A stretch of DNA of 52,267 nucleotides. It comes from CAYSYM01 sp964435115. Lineage in GTDB: Bacteria > Chloroflexota > UBA6077 > CF-72. Shown here piece by piece: positions 25,122-33,160 of this stretch. Location of the stretch: assembly GCA_964435115.1 (NCBI GenBank), contig CAYSYM010000024.1:1-52267 (forward strand). The letters are read 5' to 3'. The notes below the pieces were generated by a model. That model searched no databases. It was not told the DNA's origin and saw only the letters and a list, made by a program, of their open reading frames with translations. Made by a program: the position numbers and the translations under genes. Every line of letters begins with the position of its first letter. The stretch's first letter is position 1.

Positions 25122-26584
25122 GCGAGGCGCTTGTCCTGCTCCTCAGCTTCGCCGCCGTCGGGCTGGGGAGTGCCTGGTTCGCCGCCCGCCCGCTGTGGCG
25201 GCGCACCGTGCCACCCGGCGACCCCTTCGCCAGCCGCGACGGCGCGCTCAGTGAGCGGAAGGAGGTGGCGCTTTCAGCCCTCGAAGAGCTCGAGCGCGAC
25301 TACCGTGTCGGCAGCCTCGAGGAGGCGGACTACCGCGCTCTGCGTGCCGAGCTGGCCGGGAGCGCCGTCCTCGCCCTCAAGGCTGAGGCTGAGCTGGAGC
25401 GCACGCTCGACGCCCTGGTGGAAGAGGAGGTCGCGGCCCGGCGCGGCCGGGCGGCGGCCGCCCCACGCCCGGGGCCGGGGGTGCCACCGGCCTGCCCCGC
25501 CTGCGGGCGGCCACGCGGGCCCGACGACCGCTTCTGCAGTCGCTGCGGGTCCACCCTCGCACCGCGGCCGGCGGCCACGCACGCGGGCCGCCGTCCGCCA
25601 GGATCAGCCTCAGATGCGCGCGCCGTCCGCGCCACGCGTGCCCGTGGTGCGGGCCGCTGGCTGGCGGCGGGCGGCCTCCTGATAGTCGCCTTCCTGGGTG
25701 GCGTCGGCTGGCTGGCGCTCAACGCGCCGGGCCGCGCGACCCAGGGGCAGCAGCCCCTGGCCACCCTCCCCGCGCCCGCCGTGCGGGCGCTCGCCGTCGA
25801 CCCGGGCGAGCCCGCCCGTCTCTTCGCCGGCGCCAGCGTCGGCGCTCTGGCGAGCACGGACGGCGGGCGCACCTGGCAGCCGCTCGACGTGGCGGGTGAC
25901 GTCACGGCGCTCGCCACGCCGGGCGCGCGCCCGGGTAGCCTGTACGTGGCCGGCCCGGGCCTGTTCAGTCGCAGCGGCGACGGTGGCCGGACCTGGCAGT
26001 CGCTGCTGGACCGGCTCCCAGCAGGCGAGGTGCGCGCGCTCGCGGGCGACCCCTCAGACGCAGCGGTGCTGTACGCCGCCGTGGTGGGCGCCGGGCTGCT
26101 GCGCACGGCCGATGCCGGAGCCACGTGGGCGACGGCCGGACCGCTGCCCGCGCCGGACGTGACGGCGCTCGTGGCAGTCCCAGCAGCGCCAGGCCATCCG
26201 GCTATGCTCTTCCTCGCCAGCCCTCAGGAAGGCGTCCTGGCGAGCATGGACGGTGGAGCGGGCTGGGACAACGCCAACGGCTTCGTCAACGGCGCGCTGC
26301 CGACGCGCCGGGTGCTGTCGCTGGCGTACGACCCGAACAGCGGCGACCGGTTCGAGGGACCGGCCGGCATGACGTTCCGCGGCGCGCTGTACGCCGGCAC
26401 GGACCGCGGCCTCTTCAAGACCACGGATGGCGGGACGACCTGGGTGCGGCTGCCGCTGGAGGCCGCGGTGGCGGCAGTGGCCGCCAGCCCGGCGGACTCG
26501 CGCGTGCTGCTGGCCGTCGACATCCAGGGGCGGCTGTTCCGCAGCCAGGACCGTGGGCTGACGTGGCCCGGGAGGGCGCCGTGA
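25118..26584 (+). CDS. CcmI-like hairpin, zinc ribbon and BNR-propeller membrane protein
   Basis: An unusual 488-residue fusion inside the ccm operon. Helix 1 (3-24) is followed by basic residues, so the next part should be cytoplasmic: a helical hairpin at 47-80 (SERKEVALSALEELERDY, GSLEEADYRALRAEL) as in CcmI N-termini, a charged helix to 108, and a zinc ribbon with Cys126, 129, 140 and 143. Helix 2 is at 181-201. Outside lie repeated blades of the BNR/sortilin type (STDGGRTWQPL, SGDGGRTWQSL, TTDGGTTWVRL). The TTG start overlaps the ccmH stop (TTGA). It may replace CcmI as a scaffold for apocytochrome; that role is inferred. Confidence 0.78.
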   Translation: MSEALVLLLSFAAVGLGSAWFAARPLWRRTVPPGDPFASRDGALSERKEVALSALEELERDYRVGSLEEADYRALRAELAGSAVLALKAEAELERTLDALVEEEVAARRGRAAAAPRPGPGVPPACPACGRPRGPDDRFCSRCGSTLAPRPAATHAGRRPPGSASDARAVRATRARGAGRWLAAGGLLIVAFLGGVGWLALNAPGRATQGQQPLATLPAPAVRALAVDPGEPARLFAGASVGALASTDGGRTWQPLDVAGDVTALATPGARPGSLYVAGPGLFSRSGDGGRTWQSLLDRLPAGEVRALAGDPSDAAVLYAAVVGAGLLRTADAGATWATAGPLPAPDVTALVAVPAAPGHPAMLFLASPQEGVLASMDGGAGWDNANGFVNGALPTRRVLSLAYDPNSGDRFEGPAGMTFRGALYAGTDRGLFKTTDGGTTWVRLPLEAAVAAVAASPADSRVLLAVDIQGRLFRSQDRGLTWPGRAP

Positions 26585-27870
26585 CGCCCCGCGCGCTCCG
26601 CTGGCTCGCCCTGCCACTCGGGGCGGCGTGGCTGCTGCTCGCCACGGCGCCGGCGCTCGCCGCGGACGCAGGTCGCATCACCGGCCGCGTCGTCCAGCGG
26701 ACGCCGGGCGGCGCCAGCCCGGCGGGCGCAGAGGTCGTGCTGCACGTCTTCCGCGCCCAGGCGCATACCCAGGACCGGCCGTCGCAGGCGAGTGCTGAGG
26801 GCGCTTTCGCCTTCGACGGCCTCGAGACGGGCGGCGACTACGCCTACCAGGTGACGGCCGGGTTCGCCGGCACCGCGTACGCCTCCGACCTGCTGCGGTT
26901 CGCCCCGGGCGAGACGGAGCAGCGGGTGGAGGTGGCCGTCTTCGAGACGACTGACCAGGATCCCGGCCTGCGCGTCCGCCGGGCGACGGTCCTCCTGGCG
27001 GCGCCCGACAGCGCCACCCGGACGATCCAGGCGGTCGAGCTGGCCACGCTCGAGAACCCGGGCGATCGCACCTACCTGCCGTCCGCGACGGGTCCGGCCG
27101 GCCCCATGGGCCTGCTGCGGTTCCCGCTGCCGCCGCAGGCGGGCGACCTGCGGCCGGGGCCCGGCCTCGACGAGGCGGAGATCGCGCAGGTCGACCGCGG
27201 CTTCGCCACGAGCCTGCCGGTTTCGCCGGGGACGCGCGAGGTGTTGTTCAGCTACCGCTTCCCGTACCGGCCGGGTCGGCTGGTCCTGACGCGGTCCGTG
27301 CCGTACCCCACGGACGAGCTCCGGCTGCTCCTGCCTCCAGCCGGCCCGACGCTGGAGAGCCCGGACTTCCAGGCCGGCGAGCCGCTGCAGTTGAGCGGCC
27401 AGACCTACCGAGTGTACATCGCCCGCGACCTCGCGGCCGGCGCGCAGGTCGAGCTCACCCTTGGCAGCCTGCCCGGCCGCTGGCCGTTCAACCTGCCGCT
27501 GGACGATGTCCCCGTGCCGGTTTGGGGAGCGCTCGGCGTAACTGTCGGCGCCCTCCTCGCCGCGGGCTACGCCCTGCGCGCCCGCGGCGAGGCGCCACCC
27601 CCAGGCAGCACCACGGCCGAGCGGCGGCAGGCGCTGGTCGAAGCCCTGGCCGCGCTGGACGACGCCTACGCCGCTGGCCGGCTGCCTGAGGAGACCTACC
27701 ACACCCGCCGGGTGGAGGCCAAGGCGGAGCTGCTCGCCGTGCTGCGCGCCACGGCGGCGACGCCCCAGGTGTTGGCGGCCGACGCTGGCGAGCTGGATGG
27801 CGCGCGTCGCTCCGCCAGCTCGGCGTACCGGACGCTAGCCCATTCCACGCGGAGGGAACGGGATGCCTGA
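26581..27870 (+). CDS. Secreted beta-domain membrane protein with a CcmI/SHOCT-like tail
   Basis: Function unknown. Residues 1-28 are a signal peptide ending in APALA. The domain from 30 to about 100 looks like a carboxypeptidase-regulatory or Cna-B-type beta sandwich (GRITGRVVQRTPGG, GAFAFDGLETGGDYAYQV), and more beta-rich sequence runs to about 305. One membrane helix lies at 314-334, followed by a cytoplasmic hairpin at 345-385 (ERRQALVEALAALDDAY, GRLPEETYHTRRVEAKAEL). That hairpin has the same pattern as the one in the preceding protein. GTG 26581 overlaps the upstream stop, and the 3' end overlaps ccmE by eight bases, so it belongs firmly to the ccm operon. Confidence 0.75.
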   Translation: MTPRALRWLALPLGAAWLLLATAPALAADAGRITGRVVQRTPGGASPAGAEVVLHVFRAQAHTQDRPSQASAEGAFAFDGLETGGDYAYQVTAGFAGTAYASDLLRFAPGETEQRVEVAVFETTDQDPGLRVRRATVLLAAPDSATRTIQAVELATLENPGDRTYLPSATGPAGPMGLLRFPLPPQAGDLRPGPGLDEAEIAQVDRGFATSLPVSPGTREVLFSYRFPYRPGRLVLTRSVPYPTDELRLLLPPAGPTLESPDFQAGEPLQLSGQTYRVYIARDLAAGAQVELTLGSLPGRWPFNLPLDDVPVPVWGALGVTVGALLAAGYALRARGEAPPPGSTTAERRQALVEALAALDDAYAAGRLPEETYHTRRVEAKAELLAVLRATAATPQVLAADAGELDGARRSASSAYRTLAHSTRRERDA

Positions 27871-28387
27871 GCGGCAGCCCGCGCTCGCCCCGCCGCCGGT
27901 CGCCGCGCCACGGCCACCAGGCGGCCGCAGGCGCGTGCCAAACCCGAAGCTCACGATCAGCGCGGCGGTGGTCGCCCTATCGCTGGTGTACCTCGTCGTG
28001 GTTGGCTTCCAGTCGGCGTCCGTCTACTACGTCAAGCCGGGTGAGCTGGAGGCGCAGGCGGCGAGCGTCTCCAATCGACTGGTGCGCGTTGGGGGCCGGG
28101 TCGTCGACGGCTCGATCGAGCGGGACGACCGGACGCTCACGCTCCGCTTCGCCATCCGCGACCGCGACGGGTCCGCGAGCCTGCCGGTGGTGTACCGCGG
28201 CGTCATCCCCGACCTGTTCGGCTACGCGAAGGACGGCTACTACCAGGACGTGGTCGTGGAGGGGCGCTACACCGCGGCGGGCATCCTCGAGGCCCAGCAG
28301 CTCCTGGTCAGCCACGGCGCCCTGCAAGAGGCGGACGCGCAGACGGGTGGCGGCGGCGCCCCGCGCCCGGCTGCCACCAGCCCATAG
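27863..28387 (+). CDS. ccmE: Haem chaperone CcmE, with an altered haem site
   Basis: Carries haem to CcmF on the outer membrane face. A 35-residue Pro/Arg-rich start precedes one membrane helix (about 33-53), then the OB-like domain with YVKPGEL, RVGGRVVDGSI, VVYRGVIPDLF and VVVEGRYT. In most CcmE proteins the haem-binding site is HxxxY in a KHDENY context; here the corresponding place reads LLVSHGALQE. The His is kept but the Tyr is missing. Length 174 is normal. It is the last gene of the operon and convergent with phoU. The identity is secure; the haem chemistry may differ. Confidence 0.88.
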   Translation: MPERQPALAPPPVAAPRPPGGRRRVPNPKLTISAAVVALSLVYLVVVGFQSASVYYVKPGELEAQAASVSNRLVRVGGRVVDGSIERDDRTLTLRFAIRDRDGSASLPVVYRGVIPDLFGYAKDGYYQDVVVEGRYTAAGILEAQQLLVSHGALQEADAQTGGGGAPRPAATSP

Positions 28388-28456
28388 GCGCTACCCGCCG
28401 CCGCCGCTGCGCGACCGGGCGCCGCCCTGAACGGCCAGGTGCGAGGGCAGCCCGAT

Positions 28457-28473
28457 CCGGCCGGGGCGGCCGG
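28457..28473. terminator. GC hairpin between convergent ccmE and phoU
   Basis: CCGGCC (28457-28462) and GGCCGG (28468-28473) form a 6-bp stem around GGGGC. It stands in the 105-bp gap between two converging operons. There is no U-tract on either side, so a terminator role is inferred from position only. Confidence 0.35.
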
Positions 28474-28492
28474 CCCGCGGGGCACACGCACG

Positions 28493-29173
28493 CTAGTACG
28501 TGGAGACGTTCATCTCCTCCATGCGGCCGGTGACCTCGTACACGACCCGCTCGCAGATGTTCGTCACCCGGTCGGCGATGCGCTCCAGGTTGTGGGCGGT
28601 CCACAGCAGCCAGGTCGCGCGGTCGATGGTCCGGGGGTCCTGCAGCATGTAGGTGAGTAGCTCGCGGTAGACCTGGTCGTACAGCGCGTCCACCTCATCG
28701 TCCTCGGCGGCGATCCGCTTGGCCGCCTCGGCGTCGCGCTCGACGAACGCATCCAGACTGCGGCGCAGCATGTCGCGGGCCTTCGCCGCCATGCGCGGCA
28801 CGTCGATCAGCGGCTTGAGCAGTGGCTGGTCCTGGTGCCGGAGCACGATCTCGGCGATCCCCTTGGCGTAGTCGCCAATCCGCTCCAGTTCGACGATGAT
28901 GCTAAGCACCGCCACGATGGTCCGGAGGTCGCGCGCCATCGGCTGCTGAGTGGCGATTAGCTCGATCGCCAGGTCCTCGATCGCGAAGCGCTTCGCGTTG
29001 ACGGTGAGGTCGTCCTGGATGATCGCGTGGGCGGCGGGCTGGTCGAGCCGCTTGAGGGCCTCGATGGACCGTTCGACGGCCTTGTCCACCATGCTGCCCA
29101 GCTCCAGCACCTCGTCCTGCAAGCCCCGCAGCTCGCGCTCGAACCCCGGTCGGCCAGTCCACGCCGCCTGCAT
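28493..29173 (-). CDS. phoU: Phosphate signalling protein PhoU
   Basis: Negative regulator of the phosphate response, working between PstB and PhoR in the cytoplasm. The 226-residue protein has the two-fold repeat of three-helix bundles. The metal-site motifs of PhoU appear as ELERIGDYAKGIAE in the first repeat and NLERIADRVTNICE in the second, both close to the consensus ExxxxGDxxxxIAE. It is the last gene of pstSCAB-phoU, the usual order. ATG 29173 has GGGAGGCGAGG upstream. Confidence 0.96.
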   Translation of the reverse strand: MQAAWTGRPGFERELRGLQDEVLELGSMVDKAVERSIEALKRLDQPAAHAIIQDDLTVNAKRFAIEDLAIELIATQQPMARDLRTIVAVLSIIVELERIGDYAKGIAEIVLRHQDQPLLKPLIDVPRMAAKARDMLRRSLDAFVERDAEAAKRIAAEDDEVDALYDQVYRELLTYMLQDPRTIDRATWLLWTAHNLERIADRVTNICERVVYEVTGRMEEMNVSTY

Positions 29174-29205
29174 TGTCGCCTCGCCTCCCTCCTGCCCAAC
29201 CCGTT

Positions 29206-30030
29206 CTAGCCGAACCGCCCGGTGATGTACGCCTCCGTGCGCGGGTCGCGCGGGTTGGTGAAGACCTGGCGGGTCGGGCCCACCTCCACCAGCGCGCCGA
29301 CGCCGTCCTCAGCCGCCAGCATGAAGGCCGTCGTATCCGAGACGCGGGCCGCCTGCTGCATGTTGTGGGTCACGATGACGATCGTGTAGCGGTCCTTGAG
29401 CTGGCGCAGCAGCTCCTCGATTTTGAGCGTCGCCACCGGATCGAGCGCCCCCGTCGGCTCGTCCAGCAGCAGCACCTCCGGCTGGACGGCGAGCGCGCGC
29501 GCGATGCACAGCCGCTGCTGCTGGCCGCCCGAGAGCGCCGTACCTGCCTGGCGCAACTTGTCCTTGACTTCGTCCCACAGGGCCGCGGCCTGGAGGCTCT
29601 CGACCACGATGCGCTCCAGCTCGACACCGCGTGCCAGGCCGTTGAGGCGCAGCCCGGCGGCCACGTTGTCGAAGATCGACATGCTCGGAAACGGGTTGGG
29701 GCGCTGGAAGACCATGCCGACCCGGCGCCGCACCAGCACCGGGTCGGTCCCCGACGCGTAGATGTCTTCGTCGTCGAGCAGGACGCGCCCCTCCACGCGC
29801 GCGCCCGGCACCACCTCGTGCAGGCGGTTCAGGCAGCGGACCAGGGTGGACTTGCCGCAGCCCGAGGGGCCGATGATCGCCGTCACCTGCCCGGCGGCGA
29901 CCGCCAGGCTCACCGCGCGCAGCGCTTGCCGCGCGCCATACCAGGCCGAGAGCCGGTCGACGACCATCGTCGCGGGCGCGCGAGCTGGCGCCGCCTGTGT
30001 GGTGGTTTCGCGTTCGGCGACCGGGATCAT
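29206..30030 (-). CDS. pstB: Phosphate ABC transporter ATPase PstB
   Basis: Drives phosphate uptake. Walker A is GPSGCGKS, the PstB-specific MVFQRPNPFPSMSIFDNV lies after it, the signature is LSGGQQQRL, Walker B is VLLLDEPTGALD and the switch is VTHNMQQAAR. At 274 residues it has the normal size plus about 20 extra N-terminal residues. ATG 30030 is preceded by GGAGGAG at eight bases. The gene lies between pstA and phoU on one strand with gaps of 16 and 32 bp. Confidence 0.97.
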   Translation of the reverse strand: MIPVAERETTTQAAPARAPATMVVDRLSAWYGARQALRAVSLAVAAGQVTAIIGPSGCGKSTLVRCLNRLHEVVPGARVEGRVLLDDEDIYASGTDPVLVRRRVGMVFQRPNPFPSMSIFDNVAAGLRLNGLARGVELERIVVESLQAAALWDEVKDKLRQAGTALSGGQQQRLCIARALAVQPEVLLLDEPTGALDPVATLKIEELLRQLKDRYTIVIVTHNMQQAARVSDTTAFMLAAEDGVGALVEVGPTRQVFTNPRDPRTEAYITGRFG

Positions 30031-30046
30031 GGCCCGCTCTCCTCCA

Positions 30047-30940
30047 TCAACGTGTCAGGCCCGAGCGGGCGCCGAAGAAGCGCGCCGCGGCCGAGAGCGC
30101 CAGCACCAGGCCCACCAGCACCAGGGCCCCCGCCCACGCCTGGCGGTGCCAGTCATCGTACGGGGCAATGGCATAGGTGAAGATCTGTAGCGGAAGGGCG
30201 GCGATGGGCTGAGTCGGATCAAGGTTCCAGTAGCGATTGCCGAAGGCGGTGAACAGCAGCGGCGCCGTCTCGCCGGCCACGCGGGCAATGGCCAGCATCG
30301 CGCCGGTCAGGATACCGCCCGTCGCCGCAGGGACGGCGACCTGGAGCACCGTCTTCCAGCGGGGGACGCCGAGCGCCAGGCCGGCCTCACGCAGGCTGTC
30401 GGGGACGAGCCGCAGCATCTCCTCCGTCGTCCGCGTGACCGTGGGCAGCATAATGATCGCCAGGGCCACCCCGCCCGCGAGGGCCGAGAAGCTGCGCATC
30501 GGCAGGACGAGGAGCGTGTAGGCGAACAGCCCGATCGTAATGGAAGGGATCCCGGTCAGCACGTCCGTGGTGAAGCGAATGAGCGTGGCCAGGCGGCTGG
30601 TTCGGCCGTACTCGGCCAGGTAGATCCCCGCGCCGACGCCCACCGGCAGCCCGAGCAGGCTGGCCAGCGCCAGCAGGATCAACGTCCCCACGATCGCGTG
30701 CGCCATGCCGCCCCCCGGCTCGCCGACCGGCCGGGGCGTCTGCGTGAGGAACGCCAGGTTCAGGGCGGAGCCCCCCTGGGCCAGCACGTAGCCGAGCACC
30801 GCCAGCAGGAAGCCGACCGCCACCAGCGTCGCGGCCCCCATCAGGCCGAGTATGGCGAGGCTGGCCGCCTTGCGGCGGCGGTAGCTGCCCCGCAGCCCCA
30901 GCGGCCTCACGCCCACCCCGCTGGCTCGGGCGCTCGGCAC
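30047..30940 (-). CDS. pstA: Phosphate ABC transporter permease PstA
   Basis: Second channel subunit for phosphate, 297 residues. Six helices are visible, the first at about residues 25-50. Family features are TGIPSITIGLFAY, the EAA loop DSLREAGLALGVPRWKTVLQV, and ARVAGETAPLLFTAFGN, the PstA end motif. GTG 30940 begins five bases after the pstC stop; the longer in-frame reading overlaps pstC in another frame and is rejected. Confidence 0.95.
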   Translation of the reverse strand: MPSARASGVGVRPLGLRGSYRRRKAASLAILGLMGAATLVAVGFLLAVLGYVLAQGGSALNLAFLTQTPRPVGEPGGGMAHAIVGTLILLALASLLGLPVGVGAGIYLAEYGRTSRLATLIRFTTDVLTGIPSITIGLFAYTLLVLPMRSFSALAGGVALAIIMLPTVTRTTEEMLRLVPDSLREAGLALGVPRWKTVLQVAVPAATGGILTGAMLAIARVAGETAPLLFTAFGNRYWNLDPTQPIAALPLQIFTYAIAPYDDWHRQAWAGALVLVGLVLALSAAARFFGARSGLTR

Positions 30941-30944
30941 TCGC

Positions 30945-31916
30945 TCACGCGCCTCCCTGCGGCCCCCACGCGATGCGCCAGACGAGCAGGCGCGCCACCG
31001 CGTTGACCAGCAGCGTGACCAGGAACAGGACCAGGCCGATCTCCAGCAGGGCGGCCAGGTACAGGTCGTAGGTCGCTTCCGTGAACTCGTTGGCAATGAT
31101 CGCGGCCATCGTGTAGCCCGGCGCGAAGAGCGAGGCGGCGATCTCCGGGCGGTTGCCGATGACCATCGTCACCGCCATCGTCTCGCCCAGCGCCCGGCCA
31201 AGACCCAGGATCACGGCGCCCAGGATGCCCGGCCGGGCGACGGGCAGGACCCCGTGCCGGATCGTCTCCCAGCGGGTCGCGCCCAGCGCCAGCATCGCCT
31301 CGCGCTGGTCGTTCGGGACGGCCCGGATTACGTCGCGCGAGACCGCCGCGATGGTGGGCACGACCATGATGGCCAGGATGACGCCACCGGCCAGGAATCC
31401 GACCCCGTAGAACGGCCCCTGGAAGAGGGGCAGGAAGCCGAGCGTCGCCGCCAGGAACGGCTCGACGGCCGTGCGCAGGAGCGGCGCCAGGACGAAGATG
31501 CCCCACAGGCCGTAGACCACACTCGGGATCGCGGCCAGCAGCTCCACGAGGTAGGACGCCGGTCCGCGCAGCCAGCCAGGAGCCAGCTCGGCAAGGAAGA
31601 TCGCGGCGCCAAGCGCAATTGGGCCACCCAGCAGGAGGGCGAGCGCCGAGGTGACCAGCGTCCCATAGATGAAGGGCAGCGCGCCGAACTGCCCCTGAAC
31701 CGGGTCCCAGGTGGTGCCGACCAGGAAGCCGGGGCCGAACCGGGCGAGGGCGAGCCCCGCGCCACTCCCCATCTCCACGGCGATCAGCACCACCAGGGCG
31801 AGGATTGCGATCCCCAGGAGCTGCGCCAGCCAGGCGAACGCCGGGTCGGCGATGCGACCCGTGCCGCGGGCCTGCCGCCAGGCCGGTCGTTGGGTGGGGG
31901 TGACCTGGGTCGCCAC
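30945..31916 (-). CDS. pstC: Phosphate ABC transporter permease PstC
   Basis: First channel subunit for phosphate, 323 residues with six helices (first near 33-53). Recognised from FGALPFIYGTLVTSALAL, LAAIPSVVYGLWGIFVLAP, the EAA loop NDQREAMLALGATRWETI and GRALGETMAVTMVIGN. GTG 31916 starts 23 bp after the pstS stop. The long frame continuing upstream is the pstS gene read out of frame. Confidence 0.96.
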   Translation of the reverse strand: MATQVTPTQRPAWRQARGTGRIADPAFAWLAQLLGIAILALVVLIAVEMGSGAGLALARFGPGFLVGTTWDPVQGQFGALPFIYGTLVTSALALLLGGPIALGAAIFLAELAPGWLRGPASYLVELLAAIPSVVYGLWGIFVLAPLLRTAVEPFLAATLGFLPLFQGPFYGVGFLAGGVILAIMVVPTIAAVSRDVIRAVPNDQREAMLALGATRWETIRHGVLPVARPGILGAVILGLGRALGETMAVTMVIGNRPEIAASLFAPGYTMAAIIANEFTEATYDLYLAALLEIGLVLFLVTLLVNAVARLLVWRIAWGPQGGA

Positions 31917-31939
31917 GCCTCGCTCCGCTTCGGCCCTTC

Positions 31940-33082
31940 TCAGCCCTTCCGCAGTGGCTGGCCCTGGAAGGTGATCCCGTTCACCTTCGCCTCGGCCTTC
32001 TGGACCACTTCGGCTGGCACGGGCGCGTAGAGCAGGTCCCTGGCGTACGGCTGCCCGTCGCGCAGCGCCCACGCCAGGAAGTCCACCAGCGCCCTGCCCT
32101 TGGCCTGGTCGCTCTGCTCCTGGTAGACGAGCAGGTAGGTGAAGCCGGCGATCGGGTAGCTCTTCTCGCCTGGCGGGTTCACAATAGAGACGCGCAGGTC
32201 TTCCGGCATGCTCCCCGCAGCTCCCGCCGCCGCGGCCGTCGTGCTCTCGATCGTGGGCTCGACGAGCTGGCCGGCCTGGTTCCGGATGGCGGCGTAGGGG
32301 AGCTTGTTCTGGGCCGCGTAGGCCAGCTCGACGTAGGCGATGGCGCCAGGCGTCTGCTTCACCTGGCCGGTCACCCCTTCGTTCCCCTTCCCGCCCAGGC
32401 CCACCGGCCAGTTGACGCTCGTGCCCTTGCCGACGCGCTGCTTCCAGGCCGGGCTGACCGCCGAGAGGTAGTCGGTGAAGATGTTGGTGGTGCCGGAGCC
32501 ATCGGAGCGGCGCACGACGACGATGGACGTCTCGGGAAGCGCGAGGTCGGGGTTGGCCTGGACGAGGCGGGGATCGTTCCACCTGGTGATTGTGCCCAGG
32601 AAGATGTCGGCCAGGACGTCCGGGGCGAGCTTCAACGGCTTGTCGATGCCGGGCAGATTGTAGGTGACGACGACGGCGCCGATGACGGTGGGGATGTGGA
32701 GGAGCTGGCCCGGCGCGGCGGCGAGCTGCTCGTCGGTCATCGGCGCGTCTGAGGCGCCGAAGTCCACCGTGCGCTGGGTGATCTGCTGGATGCCCCCGCC
32801 TGACCCGATGGACTGGTAGTTGATCCGGGTGCCGGCCGCCTGCTGGTAGACGTCGAACCACTTGGAGTAGAGCGGGTACGGGAAGGTGGCGCCGGCACCG
32901 GTGAGCGTGACTGCCTGGCCCGGCTTGACCGGCGCGCCGGCCTGTGGCGGCTGGACGGGCTGGGGGGTGCCACCGCAGGCCGACAGCAGCAGCGGCAGGC
33001 CAAGGAGGAGCGCGCCGAGCGTGCCTGCGAGAGGTCGTGTCCACGGCATGAGGAGGCCGCGCCTGGGAGTGATCTTCTTCAT
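31940..33082 (-). CDS. pstS: Phosphate-binding lipoprotein PstS
   Basis: High-affinity phosphate receptor outside the membrane, 380 residues. The signal ends in LLLSA-C with Cys36 as lipid site; a Pro/Gln/Ala linker follows. Phosphate-contact motifs are GAGATFPYPLY, SIGSGGGIQQI, DFGASDAPMT and RRSDGSGTTNIFTDYL, all well kept. ATG 33082 is preceded by AAAGGAA at seven bases. It opens pstSCAB-phoU and has direct repeats upstream that resemble PhoP/PhoB boxes. Confidence 0.97.
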   Translation of the reverse strand: MKKITPRRGLLMPWTRPLAGTLGALLLGLPLLLSACGGTPQPVQPPQAGAPVKPGQAVTLTGAGATFPYPLYSKWFDVYQQAAGTRINYQSIGSGGGIQQITQRTVDFGASDAPMTDEQLAAAPGQLLHIPTVIGAVVVTYNLPGIDKPLKLAPDVLADIFLGTITRWNDPRLVQANPDLALPETSIVVVRRSDGSGTTNIFTDYLSAVSPAWKQRVGKGTSVNWPVGLGGKGNEGVTGQVKQTPGAIAYVELAYAAQNKLPYAAIRNQAGQLVEPTIESTTAAAAGAAGSMPEDLRVSIVNPPGEKSYPIAGFTYLLVYQEQSDQAKGRALVDFLAWALRDGQPYARDLLYAPVPAEVVQKAEAKVNGITFQGQPLRKG

Positions 33083-33112
33083 CTCGTTCCTTTCGCCACC
33101 AACGTCCCCGGC

Positions 33113-33145
33113 CAGGTTGAACGGCGTGTGAACGGACGTTGAGGG
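33113..33145 (-). promoter_or_regulatory. Putative Pho box: three tandem 11-bp direct repeats
   Basis: Read toward pstS, the three units are CCTCAACGTCC, GTTCACACGCC and GTTCAACCTGG in exact 11-bp phase. GTTCA repeats at 11-bp spacing are how PhoP recognises DNA in Streptomyces. The site ends 30 bp before the pstS ATG. I see no clear -10 between box and start, so the transcription start may overlap the box or lie upstream. Confidence 0.6.
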
Positions 33146-33160
33146 GCCGCTAAAGAATGC

